A stretch of 64,000 nucleotides of DNA, taken from assembly GCA_023974075.1 (NCBI GenBank), contig CM043799.1, forward strand, positions 9,848,281 to 9,912,280, in the 5' to 3' direction. The number at the start of each line of letters is the position of its first letter. The stretch's first letter is position 1. Position numbers and translations under genes: made by a program. Origin of the DNA: Chaenocephalus aceratus (taxonomy: Eukaryota > Chordata > Actinopteri > Perciformes > Channichthyidae). The notes under the pieces were generated by a model that was not told where the DNA came from, did not search any database, and saw only the letters and a list, made by a program, of their open reading frames with translations. Positions 36,427 through 51,599 of the stretch are shown here, in pieces.

Positions 36427-37915
36427 CAGGGGTGCCCACACTTTTTTGGCTGGTGAGCTACTTTTGAAATGACCAGCTCACTGAGATCTACCAACCAAAA
36501 ATAAAATCCCAAATGGCAAGGGTTGCTGAATAACACGTTTTATTTATACATGGGATAACTACAATAGGGCTGCAACAAACGACTAATTTGATAATCGATT
36601 AATCTATTGATTAATGAAACGACTAATCGACTATTACTGTATGCCTTGCACAATTTCTCAAACGCTCTTATTTAGCCATCAACTTTTAGATTTAGCTTGA
36701 GGTTGTTTTAGGCATGTGGAAACTAACAATGAAGACAATAAAGATGAATACTTGATTCAAAAATACATATATTATTAAATTAACTTAACAAATTGTGAAC
36801 AAAATTAACATTGCTTTTTATTTAAATTAAATAAATAATATTTCACATCAAAAGAAACAACAATGTTTTAACAAATCGTATTAAATAATCTGATGACAGA
36901 ACTGTAAACAGAATAGCTGAAACTTTAACAAAATAAAGAGTAACTCTGTTACCTCTAATCATTAATCCATGTTTGTATAATTGAGTTAACTCTGTGTGTT
37001 GCTGCTAGCATGACGTGGAAACGTTACTCGTGGATGTAGGCTATACAGAGCTACTAGAAAGACAGTCGAACCCGGTGCATTTCTCCATCTGAATGCATTT
37101 CTCCATCTGAATGTGGTGCACTTTTGCTAAATGTTTAGACAAATTGCTCGTGTTACCGCCCTCTCACATGCTAAACACTCTTGGCAACGAGCATTGTCCA
37201 CCTCAAGACGGGTAACATTTAACCACACCTTGGAGCGCTTTTCTCCGCCATCCCCGCCATGTGTTGCTGCATGTAGCAGCTGCGTGTGTGTAAACTGCCC
37301 CGCCCCCTCGCACACAGACGGGAGAGAGATCTCGTCTCGATTGGAAAGATCAAAAATACACCGACCATAGACGCATTTGTTTGTCTTTTTGCATGACTGC
37401 GAGATAATGTTTGTGTAGCAATAATACATGACCTTTCTCAACTCGCTACTCCGAGGGAAGTCGCTGTCATATGCCTTGTGAACACTCCGATAATGCCTCT
37501 CCACGTTACCTTTCTTTGGCAGAGCGACGCTTGCTTTACAAATAAGGCAAATAACCTTTGAATGTGAACAAAATATTCTTCCTCCCATTCTGGGTGGAAG
37601 TGGTATGTGGTTTAGCTTTTTGCTCGGTCCCGCACTCATTTTGTTGTTTGTCTCTTGTTTGTCTCTTGAACTTAATTTGAGTTTTCCCAGCACTTGACTG
37701 ATTTTGTATCGCTTTGCATTCTGGGTTAACAGACTGGAAAGCGATAGGTAGCTTTTTCTGTCAATCAAGTAAACTCCTGAATTAAGTGGCAGGGAGGCCA
37801 AGGGAGGAGGGATCAAAACCTGTTTTGTCTATTTTAACGGAGCTGGATTTTTTTTTTTATGAATGACTCGTGATCTACCAGCGGTCGACGTGGGCACCTC
37901 TGATCCAGCGCTCTG
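36427..37915 (-). mobile_element. hAT element with 8-bp duplication and a zinc-finger exon
   Basis: Starts CAGGGGTGCCCACAC and ends CACCTCTGATCCAGCGCTCTG-like sequence. ATCTAGAG flanks both sides exactly (36419-36426 and 37916-37923). A minus-strand frame at 37816-37127 (229 codons) contains VICLICKASVALPKKGNVER followed by HYRSVHKAYDSDFP, the BED-like C2HC finger at the N-terminus of GTF2IRD2/ZBED5-type hAT transposases. The catalytic domain is gone. A piece at 36566-36640 (GGGCTGCAACAAACGAC) looks like another hAT end nested inside. Confidence 0.8.
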
Positions 37916-37992
37916 ATCTAGAGAATTCGAACGGCACTTATCATGGCTGCTACTGAGGGACTTCCGGGTCATTTCACTCGGTTAGGAAGGTT

Positions 37993-38577
37993 GTCACTAC
38001 CCGATCCGTCACCCTGCCCGATCGGTTCTGCGCATGTGCGAGAGGGTCCGGAAGTCCGGACGGCAACCCAAGATGGACACTTGACACAGTGGCTTTTAGC
38101 AAAGCTCAAAAAGAAAAACCGAGAGAGATGAGTTATTGTTATTACAACGTGACTTCACTATTATTTAACAACTCTTTTTATTGGGTTCTTTTATTTGGGG
38201 TTAAGTACATTGTCAGAATAAGTGAGAAATAGATTTAACTTCTGTTAGACAGCTATCATACTGAATAAATATTTACTGTGAATGTATGCAAAAATGTATG
38301 GCATATGGCTGTCTAACAGAAGTTAAATTCATTCCTCACTTATTCTGACAATGTACTTAACCCCAAATAAAAGAACCCAAAAAAAGAGTTGTTAAATAAT
38401 AGTGAAGTCACGTTGTAATAACAATAACTCATCTCTCTCGAGTTTTCTTTTTGAGCTTTGCTAAAAGCCACTGTGTCAAGTGTCCATCTGGTGTTGCCGT
38501 CCGGAGTTGTCCAATATGGCGGACCCTCTCGCACATGCGCAGAACCGATCGGGCAGGGTGACGGATCGGGTAGTCAC
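37993..38577. mobile_element. 585-bp foldback element (two long inverted arms)
   Basis: The arms (37993 to about 38255 and about 38305 to 38577) are reverse complements over about 270 bp with a loop of about 50 bases. Paired words include ACCCGATCCGTCACCCTGCC / GGCAGGGTGACGGATCGGGT and CTTCTGTTAGACAGC / GCTGTCTAACAGAAG. AAGGTT lies on both sides (37987-37992 and 38578-38583) as a probable target duplication. Short frames in the arms (37943-38131 and 38340-38534) are mirror images, not genes. Confidence 0.82.
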
Positions 38578-39661
38578 AAGGTTCCTAAGCTAAATAGGCT
38601 GCAGTCGGATAGTTTAAAAATCAGCTCCTAAGTTCTAACCCTATCGTCTATTCCTTGACCTCTGAGTGAAACGTCACGGGGTTAAGGGATAGTGGATAGG
38701 AGAATTCAAAAGGACTTAGGAGAAGAGACTGCGGTACTTTAGAGAATCCGAATGCACTTTCACTATCCGACGTGTTTATGATGCGCCAGCGGACGTCATT
38801 GTGTGCGTCTGCTGCTGTGGGGAACTATGGAAACCACAGTTTTCTATACAGCGGACTACAACATGGATGTTTAATAAGAACGAGGGACTACTGTAAACTC
38901 ATCTAGAGACTCTGCACCGTGCTCTGATGCTGCTGCTTTGCTTTATGAACGTGGACAAAAGAGAAACATATTCTTCATGACCAAAGTTGGAATTGAAATA
39001 AAAAAGGAAAGTGAAACTTGTCACCCTCTCTCTCCGGTCCACATTAATACAAATGATCCCAATACATATGATTGTATGAACTAAAGATCTTAAAATCAAT
39101 ACAAATGTATTTATTATAAACATTAGTCCTTAACATCTATCACTGTGTATATCACCATTCAAACATCTTTTAAAAGTTGAACAAACCCCACACAGCTCAG
39201 TAAAGACTGAAATGTTGACTTTATTTGATAATTTCAGTGAAAACTAACGTTCATATTTCTCTTTTTGATTATAATACTGATGAACGTTCAAAACAAAGCA
39301 CTTTGGCAACTTACCACCTATGTTTTAAAATGCTTAATAAGCACCGTAACTTTCATGATATAATTTCTCGGTCATAATCGGTTGTTTCCGTGAATGGCCG
39401 AGACTCGAGTGACGGCAAATGCTGCGGCTGCAAGGCATTGTGGGGCAGCATTTTCGCTTCTCCTGTCGGTTAGGGAGGTCCAGTGGTTCCTAAGCTAAAG
39501 GAGGTTATAAAGGAAGTTTGAAACCTCCTTTCCTATCATTCTCATCATTCTAGAGAATTCGAACGGCACTTATCATGGCTGCCGCTGAGGGACTTCCGGG
39601 TCATTTCACTCCTTTAGGAAGGTTCCTAATGGCGCATTTCCACTGCAGCGGGGTAGCCCCG

Positions 39662-40727
39662 GGCTGCAGTCGGATAGTTTAAAAATCAGCTCCTAAGTTC
39701 TAACCCTATCGTCTATTCCTTGACCTCTGAGTGAAACGTCACGGGGTTAAGGGATAGTGGATAGGAGAATTCAAAAGGACTTAGGAGAAGAGACTGCGGT
39801 ACTTTAGAGAATCCGAATGCACTTTCAACATCCGACGTGTTTATGATGCGCCAGCGGACGTCATTGTGTGCGTCTGCTGCTGTGGGGAAACTATGGAAAC
39901 CACAGTTTTCTATACAGCGGACGACAACATGGATGTTTAATAAGAACGAGGGACTACTGTAAACTCATCTAGAGACTCTGCACCGTGCTCTGATGCTGTT
40001 GCTTTGCTTTATGAACGTGGACAACAGAGAAACAGATTCTTCATGACCAAAGTTGGAATTGAAATAAAAAAGGAAAGTGAAACTTATGCTCGTCACCCTC
40101 TCCCTCCGGTCCACATTAATACAAATGATCCCAATACGTATGATTGTATGAACTAAAGATCTTAAAATCAATACAGATGTATTTATTATAAACGTTAGTC
40201 CTTAACATCTATCACTGTGTATATCACCATTCAAACATCTTTTAAAAGTTGAACAAACCCCACACAGCTCAGTAAAGACTGAAATGTTGACTTTATTTGA
40301 TCATTTCAGTGAAAACTAACGTTCATATTTCTCTTTTTGATTATAATACTGATGAACGTTCAGAACAAAGCACTTTGGCAACTTACCACCTATGTTTTAA
40401 AATGCTTAATAAGCACCGTAACTTTCATGATATCATTTATCGGTCATAATCGGTTGTTTCCGTGAACGGCCGACTGTTGAGTGACGGCAAATGCTGCGGC
40501 TGCAATGCATTGTGGGGCAGCATTTTCGCTTCTCCTGTCGGTTAGGGAGGTCCAGTGGTTCCTAAGCTAAAGGAGGTTATAAAGGAAGTTTGAAACCTCC
40601 TTTCCTATCATTCTCATCATTCTAGAGAATTCGAACGGCACTTATCATGGCTGCCACTGAGGGACTTCCGGGTCATTTCACTCCTTTAGGAAGGTTCCTA
40701 AGCTAAATGGACTATTCGACTTCAGCC
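39662..40727 (+). mobile_element. Element X, complete copy X2 inside the Harbinger terminus
   Basis: 1066 bp. Starts GGCTGCAGTCGGATAGTTT and ends ATGGACTATTCGACTTCAGCC-like, i.e. inverted termini GGCTG-AGTCG-ATAGT. CCG is duplicated on both sides (39659-39661 and 40728-40730). The interrupted Harbinger terminus can be checked against the uninterrupted right end, which confirms the insertion. It holds only non-coding frames. The 3-bp duplication suggests a Harbinger-type MITE. Confidence 0.8.
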
Positions 40728-40934
40728 CCGTTTAAACGTCCCTAAGCGTCCTCGCTCAGGCCTCGGGCTGCCTCGCTGGCCGTCCGAGGCCGTGGCGCAT
40801 TTCCATTACAGTTTAGGACCTGGGGTAGCAACGCAGTGTAGGCGGGACGATCGGCTTTTTGGGCGGAGCGACGCTGGGTAAAACTGCAGTGGCGTCATTT
40901 TCAATGCGACACAACTCACAAAACACACACAACA

Positions 40935-41168
40935 ATGGAGGATGTGGAAGCGATCGTTTTCTTGTTTATTGTGAAATCCATGGGGCTGACATGCTGTGCT
41001 CTGCATAACGTCTGCGAGAGTCATGGAGAGGACTATGATGATGGGTGGAATGCACCAGCAGCAGAGCCTGGGGTAGCAGTGTCTCAAGGTGTCTTTGATG
41101 CGCTACCTGAATACCTACATATGCATTGTATTGCATTCATTGTATTGAACATAAATACATTTTTTTAA
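40935..41168 (+). pseudogene. Harbinger transposase, fused N-terminal and C-terminal scraps
   Basis: 77 codons. Begins MEDVEAIVFLFIV and continues KSMGLTCCALHNVCESHGED. The CCALHN-CE-HG motif is the conserved end of PIF/Harbinger DDE nucleases. The whole catalytic core (several hundred residues in intact relatives) is missing between the two parts. It belongs to the 39630-43412 element. Confidence 0.7.
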
Positions 41169-41989
41169 ACAAATGTTATCTGAATTGAATATTTAGTAAA
41201 TATTTGAATTTCAAGCACCAGTAAGTACTGCCCCATAATAAGAACATTTGAGGAAATATCAGATCATGAAAAGAAAATCTTTCTAATAAATTAAGCGAAT
41301 ATCAAAGCTAACTATAAACATAAATACTAAAGTGTAAAACACAGCAAAACTATATTCATAAATGCAAGTGTAAAATAGTGTGGACAATTGTAAACATGGA
41401 TGGAGACTAAAGTATCCACAACATAAAATATATTAAATATAACCTCAATCTTTCTTCTAGACATGTTAAAAGCTTGCTTGAATGGGTTATAGGTTTATTT
41501 TGTTCTCTCGTCTTTGAAATATATAAGGAATGTGTTGTTTGAGTCTAGTAGAACGAGGGTATTACAATTGAGCAATTTCTACATGTATTATGTATTCTTA
41601 ATACCATTACAAAAATAAACATGTAATGATGTTTTAGAGGAGGACCTCAAGCTAGCAAATCAATTTCTTGCTTTAAATCTCTTAAAAGTAAGGGGCTTTT
41701 TCCTAACTGATGGTGTTTGTTATTGCTTTATAAATTCATGTATGTTTATGATTTTTTTTGTTGGGTGCCATTCATTATCAACAAGAGATAAGATAAGTCA
41801 AAGAAGTACTTTATTGATGGCAGTATAAAAATACAAATGTTGTATCAAAAAGGCATGCCATTAAACAATACAAATACAAAATGTAAAACTGTAATGCAGC
41901 CAGCATAAAATACATGGAATTGTAAATATAAAATGAACATTTTAAAGAAAATAAATAAACAAGGAAGTACAAATGTTGCATTTAAAAAT

Positions 41990-43108
41990 TAACTAGATAA
42001 AAAATATATATTATGTACAATAACTATTAGGTTTTTTGAAGTATCAGGGAGGAGACGGGCCACGTCGGCTGCCCAGTCATGGTGCCGTTCCTGCTGGGCC
42101 CGATCCTCTCCTCCTCGTTTCCTTTGCCTGGGTGACAATAAGATAATAATTAGCAATAAGGAAAAAACACAGGACAGGTACAGGTCACACAAGGATATAA
42201 GAATAACATGTATAAACAGAACAACAGTAAGGTGAACTAAAGAAAGTTCTGGCCCTAGATGTTTACAATGATTGTGAAAGTGAATTACATTATGTCCAGC
42301 CTGTTGATAATGAATATAAATATATGTATATGATAGGATGTCACACACAACTGTACTAGCTGCTTACTAGCTAAGACTTTACTTGTAACGGAGCATTTCC
42401 ACACAGTGGTATAGCTTATTTTAATTACTGACGATGGATGATCCAAGGTTTAAAAACACAATTCCAGTCGTTTTGCCATTTCTATTTCTTACCTAGAACC
42501 ACACGCTGCGGTGTCGTGATGGCACTCGGTGTTGGTGGTTGAGTCGGTGTCGGGTCTTCGGCTGGGGTCCGTTCTGGATTCGATGACGATGTGGACGGAA
42601 CACTGCCATCAACCGTTGTTCGGGAATGTTCCTCCTCACAAGTCCCAATGTAATCATCTAGAACAGCAAAATGACTTAATTCCACAAACTACTGCAGCAC
42701 AATACTAAATGGCAACAACAACTATAGAAAAGAAAAACTGAACGTAAACAATGGCACATATGGTGTTAGCAAACAATAGCTCTAGCTAAGGCTATCTGCC
42801 TAGGCGATCTGCCTTAGCTAGCTACGTAGCTCTTCGGGGCTCCATAAAAGCACGGGTTGTCGAACATTAATGTAAGGATAAAATAGACTTCTTTGTTAGA
42901 AGTGAGCGTACCTTGCAGGGACTCCAGTAAAGCCGTTGCCGTTTTCCCTACATCGCAGGAAAGTCCTCTAAAATCAGCGTTCGGACATCTGTGCAGAGAC
43001 ATCCTGGAACACTTTCACATTTCGCGTTGTTCCATCGAGCTCCCGCTGGATTTTATCATCCCCAATGAGATTAAGGAACGTCGTCACCTCCTCGGTCGAC
43101 GTTGCCAT
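41990..43108 (-). pseudogene. Harbinger Myb/SANT-like protein, three exon remnants
   Basis: Minus strand. Exon 1 from 43108 reads MATSTEEVTTFLNLIGDDKI, then QRELDGTTRNVKVFQ and a stop after SER; one frame over, the RTFL-RCRE part of the domain is still seen, so a frameshift killed it. Exon 2 (about 42663-42496) encodes a Ser/Thr/Pro-rich linker with TPAEDPTPTQPPTPS. Exon 3 (about 42137-41990) reads RQRKRGGEDRAQQERHHDWA. In active Harbinger elements this protein binds DNA and helps import the transposase. Confidence 0.65.
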
Positions 43109-43415
43109 TTTTGTAGCTCCTCCGTTTACAAAATGCTGCAAGCTTGCTTCTTGATATATATAAGTGACGCGAGGGATGATCTCGCGCGCGATCTTGTGAC
43201 GATTCTCTCTGACCAATCAGCAGTCGAGTGTTGACGTCACAGCCCTGGCCTGGTCTGATCGAACCACGATTTTATGGGGCCGGAAAAAGAGGGAAAAAGT
43301 ACCCGCTAGCCGGTACTAGGCTATATGGAAATGCCACCAAAAACTGGCCTGGCCGCTTGAGGACGGTTCAGGACGCTTAAACGGGGCTACCCGCTGCAGT
43401 GGAAATGCGCCATAA

Positions 43416-44545
43416 GAGGCTTCTCAATACTCAAATTTCCCCTCCTCGACTCCTCGACTCCTCGGTCCTCCGGTAGTGACCTGGAAATGAATTTCAGCGC
43501 GCCATTTTGAAGGACGTCTCATTTCTCTAAATGCACACCGAGGACCGAGGATACACTGAGGTGCTCCACGAGGTCCTCCGCTCGAGCTATAACCGAGGAT
43601 ACACTGATGGTTCCTCCACGGCTCCTCCGCGGATGCATTTCCGGGAACGGTGGAGGCGTGACGCACGGCCGGACTTATCTCAGCCAATGACAGCTCTGCA
43701 TGCAACCCCTGGATATTATTTTAGAACCTGCTCTCATCGCAACGCGATGTTTACAGAGAGAACAGCTGTGAGGTGCAGAAGCAGAGCAGTGTGTATAATA
43801 TATCACTCAGTATAACAGGCCTACTCTCTTTATTTGCTTTAGTTTAGTAGATATCTACAAACAAAGAGTCGATATTTTTCTAAAACCATTTAGTGCTTCA
43901 CATAATAAAATACACAACGGCTGTAGCCTGATTATGCTTTAGGAGCTGTAGGTGTGTGTGGTACAGTGTGTAGGTTGTGTTGTACAGTGCGTAGATGCGG
44001 CGGACAGACGGGTCTCAGTTGGTTTGATGTCCTTACTTTTAATACTTTTAATACAACTTTTGGCCCGTAATTTCAATTCCCCATTTCAGCGACTAGAGAG
44101 AGGGGGGGGGGGGGGGGTATATCCAGTCTCTGATTGTGTTACGTTATTATGAGAGTGCTCTCATACTTTAAATTGCATATATTTATATACATATATTTGT
44201 GTCTGTGTGTCCGCATCTGTAGCCTGGTATTGTCTCATTATACCGCACTCTCAATGAATTCAAAGTAAATATGTGGGGGAACAATGTTCAGCTGATCCAG
44301 CAGAGATTATAAAATATGACAAAACACTCGACAGCTGATGCAGCTGTTGCCACGTAATAATGAACGGAGGTCGCTTTAATATGACCGCTCAGAGGAGAGG
44401 AGTTCTCATTTCTTTAAACGTCTGCTGCTTCCCCCCTCTCTCCTCGGTTCCCCTCCTCGGTCCTCCGCTCGCATCTCCTGTGGGCGGGTCTAAGTATCGA
44501 GGAGGGGAGTCGAGGAGGGGAAATTTGAGTATTGAGAAGCCTCTC
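43416..44545. mobile_element. GAGGCTTCTC-type element (Harbinger-like MITE)
   Basis: Inverted termini GAGGCTTCTCAATACTC and GAGTATTGAGAAGCCTC, each followed inward by CCCCTCCTCGACTCC or its complement. Flanked by TAA (43413-43415 and 44546-44548). Non-coding. A partial inverted copy is at 19975-20545 and a short one at 34985-35164. Confidence 0.75.
44102..44117. repeat. Uninterrupted run of 16 G
   Basis: A homopolymer of 16 G following GAGAGA sequence, inside the GAGG element. Length may be inexact in the assembly. Confidence 0.85.
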
Positions 44546-44742
44546 TAAGCTAAATGGACTATTCGACTTCAGCCCCCGCCTCCAGTTCTTATTATACATC
44601 CATGGTGGAGATGGAAGAAATGCCTGAAACAAACTAGAGATTCGTCGAGAGGGAAAAACGACAGATGAAGAGCTTTGGGTGGACAATATTCAATTAACGC
44701 TTTCATGTCACAGTGTAGCTACAGTGTAGAAATGGCAATTAA

Positions 44743-47479
44743 AGGGGACCTATCATGCAAAATGCACCTTTGTACGTCTTTTATACATGCATATGTGTCC
44801 CCGGTGTTCCAGGGAACTCACCAAGTGTCAGAAAACACAACCCTCTCTATTTTCCTCCTTCGCCAAATCTCTAAAAAAGGGGCTGCAACGGATCTGAAAA
44901 AACGGATCCACATTCCAATACTTTTCTACGTCACAAAGAAGTGCTCCGCTTATTGGTCAACTCTCCACCTATCAGGGGAATGAGCCACGGCCACGTGCAT
45001 TGCCAAACCTCTCATTCGCATATAGGCAGGCTAAATAATCAACACCCCAGTCACATCTGTGTTTTTGCCTGCTCTTGCCAGGATGTCTAAGCCAGTTAAA
45101 CGTTGTGCTGTTGTTGGCTGCAAGACTCGGGACAGGGGACTGCATGCAATGCCATCAGTGGAAAAAGAAATGAATCTGTGGCTAGACTTCATTTACAAGG
45201 GACATGTGCCAGAAGACCACGGAAGATTTCTGTTTGTGTGTTCCAAACATTTTACCACGGACATGTTTATTAACTTCTCTCAAGTCCAACACGGATATGC
45301 CTCCAAACTAATGCTAAACCCGGGATCAATACCAACCATCCGGGACCAGGCCAGTGAGGACACATCCAATTTTGAAGCTGTAAGTTTTTATTTAGCGGTG
45401 TTTTTCCTGATAAAGCTATCTCTAGCTTGTAGCATGTAGCATGTAGCTTCGCCGCATCAATGTCGCCTCAAACCCAAATAGTAATCGGTTAGGTGTTTTA
45501 TATTTGTGTAGCATTTTATTTTGTACGCTCCGCAGTCTTTGCTTTGTCATTTGAATTATCAGGCATTTGCTAACATGTTCAGACATACTGTCGTAATGGC
45601 GATCTGTGTGAAGGCTGTAAAGCCACGCCCTAGGCGATAACACAAGTATTTATTCTCCTATTTATTAGTATTTTGTATCCTCTACAATCATATTGAGTAA
45701 GTTATAATAACAAACGTAATCTTCTGTAGGCAAGTGCCGTTTTGTCCAGCGTTATATGTAAACGCTTTTGTGATTGTAGTCTGTAAGAACGATCAGATAT
45801 CATCGATCTGTAAGCTAAGCTACGCTACGCTAATGAGACATGCCGTGTTTTGCAGCGTTATATGTAAAATGCGTTTGTGTGTTTACTTGTTTGCGCACAT
45901 GAATATAAATGGGGGGTGTTAGGATACAACACTGTATGTATGCGAGGGGGGACACACACCACGAGTAAAACTGAGCTAAAGCCCCGTCTGTCTGTTGTTG
46001 TTGACAAGGCCTTACCTCTAGCAACAGGCTAATTAGTGGCTAGCACTCATTACCGTCAGTCTACTGAGCTCAGCCCCTCTCCAACACATCACCTGCATTG
46101 AGTCAGAAACACAGCATGCACGTTACGGTTCAAAACTAACTCAGATTGGAAAAGGCTAAGCAAAGAGCTTTGCTAAATAGAGAGCTTTGCTAAGAAGTTT
46201 CAGTTTTTTACATGCATATACTAATCTAAACTACATTTTTTTGTGCTTTTTTTACCATTGCACAGCCCTACGTGGCCAACTTGATGGACCTCATCTTCGA
46301 CCAAGTCTTTGTGGACCCTGCACCATTATGAGCGACCTGACGGGAGGAGGTCATCGCCGGGTATGCTACACGGTTCAATTTGGCTGCTGTCTGAACCCAA
46401 CATCGACATTTCACGGATCAGGAAACTCCCTGCGTATCCTGAGGACAACGCAGGCCGGAATCACCACTCTGATCCTGCGTCCAAGGAAGCCCCAGCACCA
46501 GCTCACAAAGCTTCTGTAAAAATATTTAGTGTCATTTATACAAAATACAAGTAGGCTACATTTAGATTTTTTGTATGGGTTTTTTTTAACCGTTGATTTT
46601 GACAATAAAGTTCCAAGTTGATATCAAAATGTGTCGTGATTATTCATGTTTGGATGGGTAAAGAATATTCTGATTTCAAAAGCATAAGGTTGTGTGTGTG
46701 GACCTTTTTGTCGTACACATTGTTATGCCATTGCTGTGTAGTATATAATAGTACAATGACGTCGTGGCGCAATTTGCACAAAAAAGTCAATAACTGAGCT
46801 TTTTAAAACACATGAAACTACACACATTGCTGACAACTGAGGTGTTGGAGTTATACTTTTTATCATCCCTAAGTTATTCAACTTTCCAACGGTTGTTGGA
46901 AGAAAAGGACTGTAAACTATTAAACGCAATGAGGCCATTGTATATATGCTGAAAATATGAATGTCTCCCTTTATAAATATATATCTCGCTGTTTTTGCGT
47001 TACAAACTGTACACATTGCATTCTTGCTAATTAGCCAAAATATGAACGGAATAAGGAGCAAGCATCGTAACAGAGTAAAATAAATAGGGACAACAGCTTG
47101 TCAGCTAACCATTCAGAAACGTCCTGCTGCAACCGAGATTTTTGCACCTCCGCTGCTTCAGGGTCAGTTTCTGGATCAAATTGATAGTATGCTTGAACAC
47201 ATGCATTGCTCTGAGATGACATGTTTATTCGACACTCGTAATCACAGCAAGCATGGTAACGTGACTCTCGCCGGCTCATGCCTGCTCTTCTGCAGGGGGG
47301 CGTGGTCAGCTGCTGCTCAGAATTTTCAAAGACGAGCTTGGAATAAAGCGAAAATGAGCGAAACGAGGCATGTCTAAAAAATGATCTGTTTGGTATTTTG
47401 AAAAATAAAATGTATAAATATACCTTATATAGGTATGGTCATACACTATATCATTTAAATATAGCATGATAGGTCTCCT
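44743..47479 (+). mobile_element. Kolobok-like transposon carrying a THAP-domain gene
   Basis: TTAA at both ends (44739-44742 and 47480-47483). Inverted termini AGGGGACCTATCATGC and GCATGATAGGTCTCCT. It carries a THAP exon (45083-45379) and a downstream exon (from 46264). TTAA duplication plus a THAP protein is the hallmark of the Kolobok superfamily; piggyBac shares TTAA but lacks THAP. At 2.7 kb, and without a recognisable catalytic core, it is internally deleted. The long-armed element at 16501-18414 has related ends. Confidence 0.68.
45083..46519 (+). pseudogene. THAP-domain transposase remnant, two exons
   Basis: Exon 1, 45083-45379, starts MSKPVKRCAVVGCKTRDRGL. It has the THAP C2CH pattern: CAVVGC, a W at LWLDF, FLFVCSKHF, and a final P in GSIPTI. 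A donor GTAAGT follows. A second exon-like stretch after an acceptor at 46263 reads PYVANLMDLIFDQVFVDPAP in an offset frame and then degenerates, ending before AATAAAG near 46603. The DDE catalytic part is missing. THAP domains bind the transposon ends. Confidence 0.65.
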
Positions 47480-47539
47480 TTAAGTCTCAAGCTTCACCAA
47501 CAATGCAACATAGGCCTAGTTGCCATTGACACGCCCTTA

Positions 47540-47760
47540 CCAGTCAAAACTCCACACCACATTTTCTAAACCAATGAGATGACTGATGAGCATGAGTGAC
47601 ATACATTTGGACCAATCTGGGAAACGGTAGAATTATTTTGGAGCAATCGGGAAACCTTAAATTGCAACACTCCCGCCTTTCCGGTTAGTTCGTAGCTGGA
47701 TCACTACAGAGTAACGTCTTTGTCTTTTTCGGTTGTTTGGAATTTTTTTATTCAACCAAA
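47540..47760 (+). promoter_or_regulatory. Promoter and 5' UTR of tubulin copy C
   Basis: CCAAT boxes at 47571-47575 (AACCAATGAG) and 47612-47616 (GACCAATCTG). Shared with copies B and D are CAGTCAAAACTC, GAGTGACATA, CACTCCCGCC and the leader GCTGGATCACTACAG, then TTTTTCGG. The TTAA element ends 80 bp before the first CCAAT. CCAAT pairs suggest NF-Y control, an inference from family knowledge. Confidence 0.62.
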
Positions 47761-50890
<3,130 letters not shown>

Positions 50891-50959
50891 AAGCCGAGCT
50901 GGCCTAGAAGCCGAGCCCAAACGCATCATTGTAAGATTATTGACAATTGGATTTTAATC

Positions 50960-50965
50960 AATAAA
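50960..50965 (+). terminator. Polyadenylation signal of copy C
   Basis: AATAAA in the same TTTTAATCAATAAAACTAC context as copy B at 19324. Confidence 0.6.
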
Positions 50966-51599
50966 ACTACAGTTTCAAATAATCGCACAGTAGTTCCTCT
51001 GAATGTCGCACAATGATAGCAGTTCTTGTCCAGCCTTGGTTTTTTTAAATGTCTTTGTTTTGTTCTCAAACCGTCTGTTCTTCCTTCCTGCTTTGGATAT
51101 CAATGTTTTTATCTTGTCTGTATCTTCTGTTCACTCTTTTCAAGTTGCAAGGTAACAAGATTTGTTATGAAAGAGAACGTAACGGTGACCAGTTTAAGGC
51201 ACTCATCAGACTCACATTCAGATGTGACAAAGTCCTGTTTGATATGGAGCTTAATTGTTTTGAAGGAACTGGTCATTGTTACAATATTCCTAGTGTGCGT
51301 CTACTGCGATGTGTATGACAACAAATGCAAAGATTAATTTCAATAAAATATTTATCATTTGGTGCTACATTGTGGTATTTCGAACTATGACCAATGCTTT
51401 GTTTACTGAAATATAGTGAACTTATCAGTGTTTAGTGACTCTAAATAACCAACAATTTTGCCGCTGAGTGGCAACATACAGAGAGTTTCTGTCTGTGAAA
51501 GGTCAGACAAGGAAGGTATTGATAGGATATGCCTCCAGCAGTGGATTAGAAAGCATTAAACCTATGTATTCAGAAACAAGACTAGACAGTACTGGCAAG

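Larger units (their letters stand above)
36121..38596 (+). mobile_element. Element X, plus-strand copy broken by an hAT and a hairpin MITE
   Basis: X sequence is present at 36121-36426, 37916-37992 and 38578-38596. It is split first by the hAT at 36427-37915, then by the foldback at 37993-38577. Removing both restores the order seen in 39662-40727: GAAACCTCCTTTCCTAT, CTAGAGAATTCGAACGGC, GGTTCCTAAGC. The start of X is missing. Confidence 0.65.
39630..43412. mobile_element. PIF/Harbinger element, degenerate, with both genes as remnants
   Basis: Termini TGGCGCATTTCCACTGCAGC and its inverse at 43412, flanked by TAA on both sides (39627-39629 and 43413-43415), the 3-bp duplication typical of PIF/Harbinger. 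It carries a transposase C-terminus (40935) and a Myb/SANT gene on the other strand (43108 downward). Element X2 (39662-40727) is inserted 32 bases inside the left end. The transposase core is deleted. Confidence 0.85.
38597..44574 (+). mobile_element. Element X copy X1, split by Harbinger and a second MITE
   Basis: Starts GGCTGCAGTCGGATAG at 38597, runs to GGTTCCTAA at 39629, and resumes at 44546 with TAAGCTAAATGG to end GACTTCAGCC at 44574. The gap is filled by the Harbinger element (39630-43412) and the GAGG element (43416-44545). Both sit at the same TAA. Confidence 0.75.

Noticed and set aside
38899..40171. Two similar minus-strand frames (74 and 68 codons, SLVHTII-IGIICINVDRR)
   Set aside because: The same non-coding segment of element X in copies X1 and X2; the similarity is that of the repeat, and the frame is not kept in the other copies.
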